From Druceiella hillmani (Eukaryota; Arthropoda; Insecta; Lepidoptera; Hepialidae), in assembly GCA_039881145.1 (NCBI GenBank), contig JAYKKI010000064.1, forward strand, positions 5,141,001 to 5,205,000: a stretch of 64,000 nucleotides of DNA, in the 5' to 3' direction. The notes beneath the pieces are model-generated. The model worked only from the letters and a program-made list of their open reading frames with translations. It was not told the DNA's origin and did no database searches. Numbering within the stretch: the first letter of the stretch is position 1; the number at the start of each line of letters is the position of its first letter. Below, piece after piece: positions 28,601-37,600 of the stretch. Position numbers and translations under genes: made by a program.

Positions 28601-31600
28601 CACCAATAGAAGTTATATTGCGTATTAGGGCACGAGTCAAAGATTATTACAAAAAAAAGATGGCACTTTGGTGTCTTTTTTCTGAATGATAATAACTAGT
28701 CAAAACCTAATCATGTCAGAATTAAAAACGGGGATGTGAAATAAACTAAGATATATAAAAATAGATTTATTCTTCTAAATCATCATAATGATATGCTATC
28801 AAAATAGCATCTAGAAACATTTCCGCACGTATTAAATTAATTTGGAATCTTATCCAACTGAAGTACCATAATCTGAACGTGTGTGCACAGCAGCCAATAG
28901 TTCATATTCCTACTATACAGTTACAATAATATTGTACAATCAAATCTCTGCCATTGTGAGAACTGTCGACAAATATGTCGGTTTGGACACATTCTTGTTG
29001 AACAGACTGTTTATGCCAATCAAGTCTAATTTATTGCGCACTTCTGACAAGTTAAGGATTTTTTGACTAAAAATTGTTTGTCATTATTTCAATAAAAATG
29101 AAACAGTTAGCAACAAAATGTATTTCTATATAAGAGATTGTCTAGTTTTAATGAACTCTTTACCTGTTCAAGGTAGCTCAAGTTAGCTGCCTGCCTCTTC
29201 ATAATGGTGGCCATACGGCCAAGAGCAGCTCGTTTCAGCTGCTTGCAGCGGTACAATGAGTCGCCGTACTTCAGCAGACGAACGTAATCTTTTGCCACGC
29301 TGGAAAGTAAAACATAATTTTTTTATCATTGGTGCTAGGCTATTCAGAGAAAGTTTTAAATTCTGACAAATATTTCTAGGAAAAATATTGCAGAAAAAAA
29401 GAAAAGTGAAAATCTTAAATAAATATTTCAAATAAAACTTCAGTAAATGCAACATTGAAATAAATGATTATAGATTAAACTAAATAAATAAATGCAACAT
29501 TGAAATAAATGATTATAGATTCAGTAAATGCAACATTGAAATAAATGATTATAGATTAAACTAAATAAATGATTATAGATTAAACTAAGGAAATGTTTTT
29601 ATTATTTAATGCAGATAACAAATTGTGGAACTGAAAACTAGCATAATCTTGGAACCAAATTGTGGAACTGAAAACTAGCATAATCTTCAGTAAATGCAAC
29701 ATTGAAATAAATGATTATAGATTAAACTAAATAAATGATTATAGATTCAACTAAGAAAATGTTTTTATTATTTAATGCAGATACCAAATTGTGGAACTGA
29801 AAACTAGCATAATCTTTTTCTTTTTAAATTGGCACCCAAACAATTTTTAATACTTCATTTCTTTGATATTTTGCTTACTAAATTGTAATTGATATCACTC
29901 GAAGTAAATTTAATAATAGAGATTAGAAATATCCCCAATCATACTTGTGTTGGCAGCATATATACAAAAATTTAAACGATCATACATAAAATATAAGCAA
30001 AGCCTCTATGAGCAGATTACATGTCACGTTATTAAAGACGCCATTTGACAAATGTTTAAATTATCACATTTCACAGTGTTACCTGATCACCTATTAACCA
30101 CTCATTTTTATGATGTTAACAGAGTTGATGTTAAGAACATCAACTCTGTTAAACATGAGATTACTAAGTATAGCGAGAATTACCAAGACAGAATGTCAAG
30201 TCATGTTAATGAATTGATGACCAACCTCGAAGGCTCAGGCAGTCTACTTTTCTCAAGACTGAAGAGGCATAGTGTACCAACATTGTCTGTGAGATTTACT
30301 AGCTGAGGAGGAGACCATACAAAATGTTCACTCTGCTACTTGTTACCTTCCCAGGAAGAGGACAAATTATTGGCTTATTGTGATTGCACAGATTGCCTTC
30401 TTACAGTAAAATAAAATTAAAAAAAAAAAATGTTTATGATAAGACTTGAACTGGATTGCATCTCACAGTGAGTAAACAGATTCATCTTAATCACATTCTA
30501 TTTTGAAAATTATAAATTTTTTTAATATACAGTATGTATATGAACAAAAGTTCCCCACTTCAACCACCTGTCCTATTAATTATGTGTAATTCCACAAAGT
30601 GTTATTTTTTAAATTAGACGCCTAGTTTATAAAATAATTGAAGTTTAAACTTTGTATGAAATCACAATTATGTGTAAATTAACAGCCCGTAAAGAATAAC
30701 ACTAAATGTCAGTTTGGCAACATGGCACGTCTATCGTAAACTGGCAAATGTCAAAATGAAATGTCATTTATCCGTTTGAGATAACTAGAAAACACACGTA
30801 CATAGTAATTAATATACAAATTATTTTGTTTTAGAATGTATTTACACTAACCTAAATATTACGTTCAAAGTGTCTTCCCCATTCTCAACGCACTTTAGCA
30901 ACTGACAATTATTTTGACTTAAGTTATTTATCACAACATCTGATATTTGAATGTTGCTCCTTTCCAAAATGAATCAACACATTTTCTTCCATATTTGAAC
31001 GATGGGCCTAATCTCATGTATTCTCGTAATTGCATTGATAATAACCAGGCTTACTCGATTGTCGCCGTTTCGGATAACATTCAGCGCATATTCTGAGGGC
31101 TCTGCTAGTATTATAATATTATTCGGCGTATACTAATATGTCCATAATTCACTAGAACTAAACTTGTAAATTCGTAAATTCCACTCACTCAATATTACAA
31201 ATTATTTAACAAAAATCAACGGACGCACATTGAACGAGTCAGTTGTTATTCGCTGACTAGTAACTTTTCAAACATACAAACGTGCGGATTGGACGAAGAA
31301 ATGTGTGAGGGTTGCCATAATAAATAATCCATAAAGATTTACTTTGAAATAGCAATGAAAATTAGGTAATTAATATCATTACGAAGAAGCGTATCATAAT
31401 CTATCTAAATTTATCTATGAAACAATATCGCATTAATAGTTATTCCAATAAGTTTTTTTTTTCAAATCGATAATATTTTTTTATAATCTTAAATATTTGA
31501 GCGAATAATGATGTTAAAGATTTTCAAATGACAATAGTTTTGATTTACGAATTGTAAACAAAGTTGATGTTGAAATATAATTTTGCAATCCTTTTTTTAA

Positions 31601-34600
31601 CGTTTTTTGGTAAAACTAAGCAAATGAAAGTGATAATTGGACAAGTCAAATTCACTATCGATCGCTAAGAAGAGTAATCAAGCAATGTTGCCACATTTAT
31701 TAAGTTTATCAAAATGCATTTATTAAGTTTCTCAAAATGCATTTATTAAGTTTATCAAAATGCATTTATTAAGTTTATCAAAATGCATTTATTAAATTTA
31801 TCAAAATGCCTTTATTAAGTTTATCAAAATGCATTTATTGAGTTTATCAAAATGCAATTCTATGTCAATGACTTATGACAATTTTGAAAAATAAAAAAAA
31901 CTGGCATGATTTAAAAAGAAATAGGTGTATGGCAATTTACTCATGAAGCATTATTACAGATTGAAGTGGCGACTTACATACTGTACATTTGTATTTTTCT
32001 AATTTTAAGAATGACAGTGCGAGTCTAGCTCTGTTTCCAGGTTCTGTATCTTGTTTGATACCAAATTATATTTTATTTATAATATTGACAAGTTGTGACT
32101 AAGATGGACTTCCTAGCGCAATAAGTAATTAATAATATCTCTAATATAATAAAGTAGGTTGAATATATATATTTTCGAGACTATCTCAAAAAATATGACA
32201 TCTAGAAGCAATGTTATAGTTTTGCTATAAACTTTACATGGCCTTCTAAAAATTCTATTTTTTGTAAAATTAACTTCTATTTTTTTCTTTAAAAAACACT
32301 TGTAACTAGCCCTTTCAATGATATTCCACACTATATATATGGAATTGGAAATTTTTTTTCAAGTCTCTTCCCAAGTGGTTTCTGAGAAAAACGACTGACA
32401 GACGGACACATGAGTTATCTAATAAGAGTTGTTTTTCCTTTTGATGTACAGATAATTGTGAATATTCGGAAGTAAACTTTTTTAGTCACTTGTGCTATGT
32501 GTAAGTTATGGATTTAAATCGTAATATATAAGTCGTAAAATATAAATAATTGAAACTATTTTAAAATTTCTTATTTAATTTGACTAAATATTTCAACGTA
32601 ATAAAAGAGAAAAGACACAATTATTGCAATATTATTATTATTACATAATTATTACAATATCCAAAGCTATTGTAATAAATCGGCTGTAGGAAAATTTTAC
32701 ATAGACCCACAAGACTACTCTACCCTATGTACATCAATAGTGTTTATTTGCTTGTGAAGAGCAGTTTGAAAGATGTATCATGTGTCCGTCTGCCATGTGT
32801 CCGTCTGCCAGTTGCTTTTCTTGGAAACCAGTTGAGAAGAGACTTGAAAATTAGCATAATGATAAAGCATATCCAATAGATAAATTTAAAAGTATTTGTT
32901 CAGAAATTTTAGGGAGGTTAATTGTTTATTTAAAAAAAAAATATCTAGCCTTATGTACATCTATATTAAAAATCGGCTAGATTCTACCTGCAATTTTTTC
33001 AGGTCAACTACAGTATTACACCTGTCTAATATTGTACAGATGTTTGTGCAGGCATCTAGATCTAATACTGTACAAATTCGCTTACTTGTGAAATCTTCCA
33101 GAATTGCGGCCAGTTATGGAGTATATTCGATACATGTGCGAGAGGTAACACTGAATGTTTTAAAAATATCAAAAAACTAAACTAATTATGGTTAACATTA
33201 TTGCAAGCACTGATTTTAACAATTAGTTGAATTCTCCGAAAACGTTCTGTGCCAAAAAAAAATTGTTTATCCATGTAAAATGATTATGAAGACAGTTCAT
33301 CAAAGAATCAATATTTTTATCCATTTAAAAATTAATCCAAGTAAATTTTATCCGCCAGTGCATTGAGCTTTTAAAAAAATTTCTAATATGGCTTACACTT
33401 CATTCCTTCACTGGTACGGACTACAGTTTCATTTTTCTAATATATTACAGCTCTTTATGGAGTTTTCTTTGCTTTTCCAAACCTTTGCTAAGAATTCATG
33501 CAAATATTTCTATTGCAAAAAATTTGCTCCAATGCTTTGCAGAAATCCACAGACACTACAGGGTTGAAACCAGCAGTTTACTCACCGCTTTTTACACAAT
33601 ATCCGGATAGAACAAAGAACAAGAATGTGTCTATTATTCACACATGTAATTCTATGCATTAAACTGAACAGAAAATGTTGGGAAACTATGTGAATATTCT
33701 CAACCATTTCTGAAAAAATCACTCATTTTTTCAAGGGATTTTGACCGTGATTTGTTTTTCGGATTAAACGTATTCGCAATGTACTTCTGTTTAGATGTTT
33801 TGGTAAAAAAAACCTAATAAGAAACACATTGTGAATAAATCTAAATTGAGGCACAGGATCACCTATATGAATAATACACCTTTTTATATGTATAACAAAC
33901 GTTATACCTATATACATACACATATTATAAATCATAAATTACATTCATTTAGAAATTACGGAGTTATTACCCCATAACTCGACAATTTCTAAATATACAT
34001 GTATCTATCCTAACTTGTGCATTTATATATTAGTTACGATTGTTATTATTTTGCTCTTGAAAGCGATAATAACTAATAAACTAAAATAACCCATTTCTTT
34101 TAGTGATGTCACGCTTTTAACTGATGTAAAATTCTAACGTCCTAAATAATTTGATATAACGCTCATGGATATCCCCATTAAAATTCGACAATTAAGTATT
34201 TGGTGGACATGGTCTTATAATAAGTGTACCAATTGCTTCCGTCGTTTTCCTACACATGGCTTTAGCGGTAAGTAGTCGAAGAAATAAATGGATCATAGAC
34301 ATCATACAATACATTTAGGCACCTATCAACATAACCTCATTGACATATTAATCTAATTGTGTCTGCACCATAAAGTTTTTCTCGATTTATACAAGCCAAA
34401 TTCTCGTCATTTGTGGGAAGTTTAAATTTTCTATTTCAAGATGAAGCTGAGGCTCAACGTATGCTTCCAAATACTTATGGTGAGGCCGATGTAGTAAAAG
34501 AATACGTCGTGGGTGGCTTCAATGCTTCAAGAATGGTAATTTTAACATTGAAGACCGGTATAGCAGGGAAGAGGTTTTTGAAGATGCAGAATTGGAGAGA

Positions 34601-37600
34601 AACGACTCGTGTCAAAATCATAAAGAATCGACACGATCATTGGGAATGACTCAACAGAAGATCATTCAGAAGAAAGGAAATTGTGTACCGTAGGAATTGA
34701 AGCTGAAAAATGTTTAATAGTGTTTATTTGCTTGTGAACAGCAGCTTGAAAGACAAAGACGGAAGGGATTTTTGCATTACATTGTGACTGGGGACAAAAA
34801 ATGGATTCAGAACGATAACCCCAAGCACAGAAAATCATGGGGACGACGGTCAAACTTAATTTTATATATTTAAGCTCCAAGGTCATTTGGTGGGACGACC
34901 TCGACGTAGTGCATTATGAACTATTAAAACCGACTGAAACAATCATGGACAATTGCTATCGAATGCAATTGATGGGTTTGAGCCGAGCATTGAAAGATAA
35001 ATGACTGCAATACAATGAGAAACACGATAAATTGATTTCACAATATTACAATGCTCGACACCATGTTGCGCATGTGGTCATGACATACTAGGAAACGTTG
35101 ATATGGGAAGTCCTACCCCACCCGCTGTATTCTCCAGACATTGCTTCCTCTGACTATCGCTTGCTTCAATCAATGGCACAAGGCCTGGCTGACCAATACT
35201 TCCGGTCTTTTGAAGAAGTAAACAATTTAATAATTTCGTGTATTGTCTTTTGAAGCTGCCTGACAGAAGGGAAACAGCAGTGGCCAGCTATGGACAATAA
35301 CTTGAATAATAAATGTATACCCAGTTTTTTACAATAAAGACTCCAAGTTGTACACCTGACAGATGCTTATGCAATGTTTAATTATGACTATTATAAAAAA
35401 ACTTCAGAATATACCCTAATAATTCATCTGTTTTAGTGATACAAGATTGTGCAGTTCAAAGTAAATTTTTAGGGAAAAAAATGCTTATTAGGCTACTCAC
35501 TTGTCGATAAGATGTCTGGCTGTGTTCAATTGTCCCAAACCGAGCTTGTAGTGATCCTTATCGTACAAGACATTCATCAGGTCTGCATAGAATGGATGAA
35601 CGTCATCCAACTTCGGAAATTCCTGGATGATGTTCGACAGACGATCGTGAAAGTTCTGCTGCGTGTACTTAACCTTGCGTATGTAGAATGCACGGATACG
35701 TGATATCTTGTAGTGCTTGTGGATTACCGTGGGCGTTTTTCGCTGCGTCTTCGATAGCATAATATCTATGAAGTCCTGAAAGTTTAAATGAGTTCTATAT
35801 TTTTGCTATACCCGAATTTTACAATGTTATTCTGTTCAACAAAACTTCGTAACACTTAATGTTTTTGATCAATTACAATGAAATTTTGGAAGTGCTTTTC
35901 ATACAAAGAGGCACAATAAATTATTTTAAGGCACTTCTCCGTTACTCCATCATGTGAGACAAGAATAAAAATAAATTGCTTCCTCTGCCATGTATCTCAC
36001 ACATGGCAAGAAAAATATGTTCGCTACTTCCATTTTACTTTATAAAGTGTAAATGAAAATAAAGTGTAATTAAAAATAAAGGTCCCATTTTAAGTTGACC
36101 TTTGTTGCGGTAACACGTTTACACTCGTATTGGCTTTGTTAACTTATACAATTGTACTGTAAAATAAATAAACTGTAAGTTTATTAACAGAAAAAATGCC
36201 ACAATCTCTGTCATTTAATATATTTACATACAAAATTATTGTGTCAAACAATACAAAAGACCTTTTATTTCAAAATCTATATTTTTCATTGTAATATAGA
36301 TTTTCTAAGATCTTTCTTGAATACGTTTCTAGGACATTTAGTAACACCCGCCACATTTTTTGCAAAAGATATTCCACATTTCTCAGACAAAACATTTTAT
36401 TTTCACAAAGGTTTACACAATGTCTAGCAGTCATTAGATGTTCAATGTAATTAGGTACTGTATTTGATAAACATATCATTAGTAAATGCTTTTACTGTAA
36501 TAACATAGGTTTTTTGCAACATATTGTTACGGATGTAACATAAATTATCTATTATAAATGTACTGGACGTGTAGTGGATTTCACATTCTTATGACCTTTC
36601 GGTTATTACAACATCACGTCTATTTTCCTTGAATTTAAAGACGAGTTCCGGTATTGTGACTGGTTTGAATGAATAATTTATTAGAAACCCGATACAGATG
36701 TTACAACCAGCTCAAATCGGAAGCAAAACATAAAAGATTCATTCAATAAGCTTCTTACCTTCTGTTTACATTTACCTTCTAGTATAAAAAAATTATAACA
36801 TAATATATTTTGTAAAAAGAATACAACCCTGTCTTCTGTCAATCTTCTGGATGCCACTGAAAAGACTACAACAGCATGGGGAAGAATTCAAAGGATACAA
36901 TAAAAAAATGTTTTCCTCATGCGGAGTTCTGCAAATCTACGATTTTATTGCTACAACAACTGGTATCAATTCTGATGATGTATTGGACAACATACCGTTG
37001 GCACAACTAGTTACATACATCTTCAGAGAAAACTAGCATTGTAGATTGGGAAACTTATGTCAATATGTCAATATTGACAAACAAGCATTCTCTAGTAGTA
37101 AGATGAACGATAGTGACATTATTGAAAGTTAATTCTGCCAATTTCACCACAAAATAAGGAGATGAAAACAAAGATCGTAAAGAAGAAGACAAAAAAAGCG
37201 CTTCCTACAATTGGGGGATGTCTGGAACGGTTCAACAGCTCCGAAGAAATATTGTTTATTTTGCAAAAAGTAAAAAATTTAGATATCGAAGGTAAGCCCT
37301 TCGATATCTAAATTTTAAACATTGAACAGACCTCACATTATACGTTAGACCAGACGTCACATTTCTTTAAAAAATTGTTGTAAAAATATTACATTTGTAA
37401 TTTTCTTTAAAATATGTTATGATTCTTGTAAAAATGTAAACTGTTTATTATTATTGCTTCATTGCTTGTGTTACGACTTCCGGATATATCGACTTAATAC
37501 TGGCAGTCCCTTCATTGTCGTTATAACTGAAATCCTCTACGCCTCAAAAAGAAAAATGTAACCCTTATAAGATGACTAACACACCCTATTTGTGTCACAC

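Larger units (their letters stand above)
25326..29163 (-). other. NOG1 intron 3
   Basis: 3.8 kb with the TA microsatellite, two Tc1-like fragments, a perfect hairpin and a 36-bp minisatellite. 26450-27430 and 28190-29160 hold no further feature I can name. Confidence 0.7.
29300..35500 (-). other. NOG1 intron 2
   Basis: 6.2 kb, the largest intron. It holds nested duplications, a Jockey tip, a 23-bp minisatellite, fragments of the dispersed 'gacagacggacaca' repeat at 32380-32410 and 32785-32830, and the mariner copy. A 45-bp block at 32722-32766 nearly repeats 34706-34754 of the mariner region. 30310-31690 and 32900-34380 hold nothing recognisable. Confidence 0.65.

Noticed and set aside
35497..35760. 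ATG at 35760 as the NOG1 start
   Set aside because: The frame continues upstream to a good acceptor at 35776, and exon 1 at 39406 supplies the conserved N-terminus with an in-frame upstream stop.
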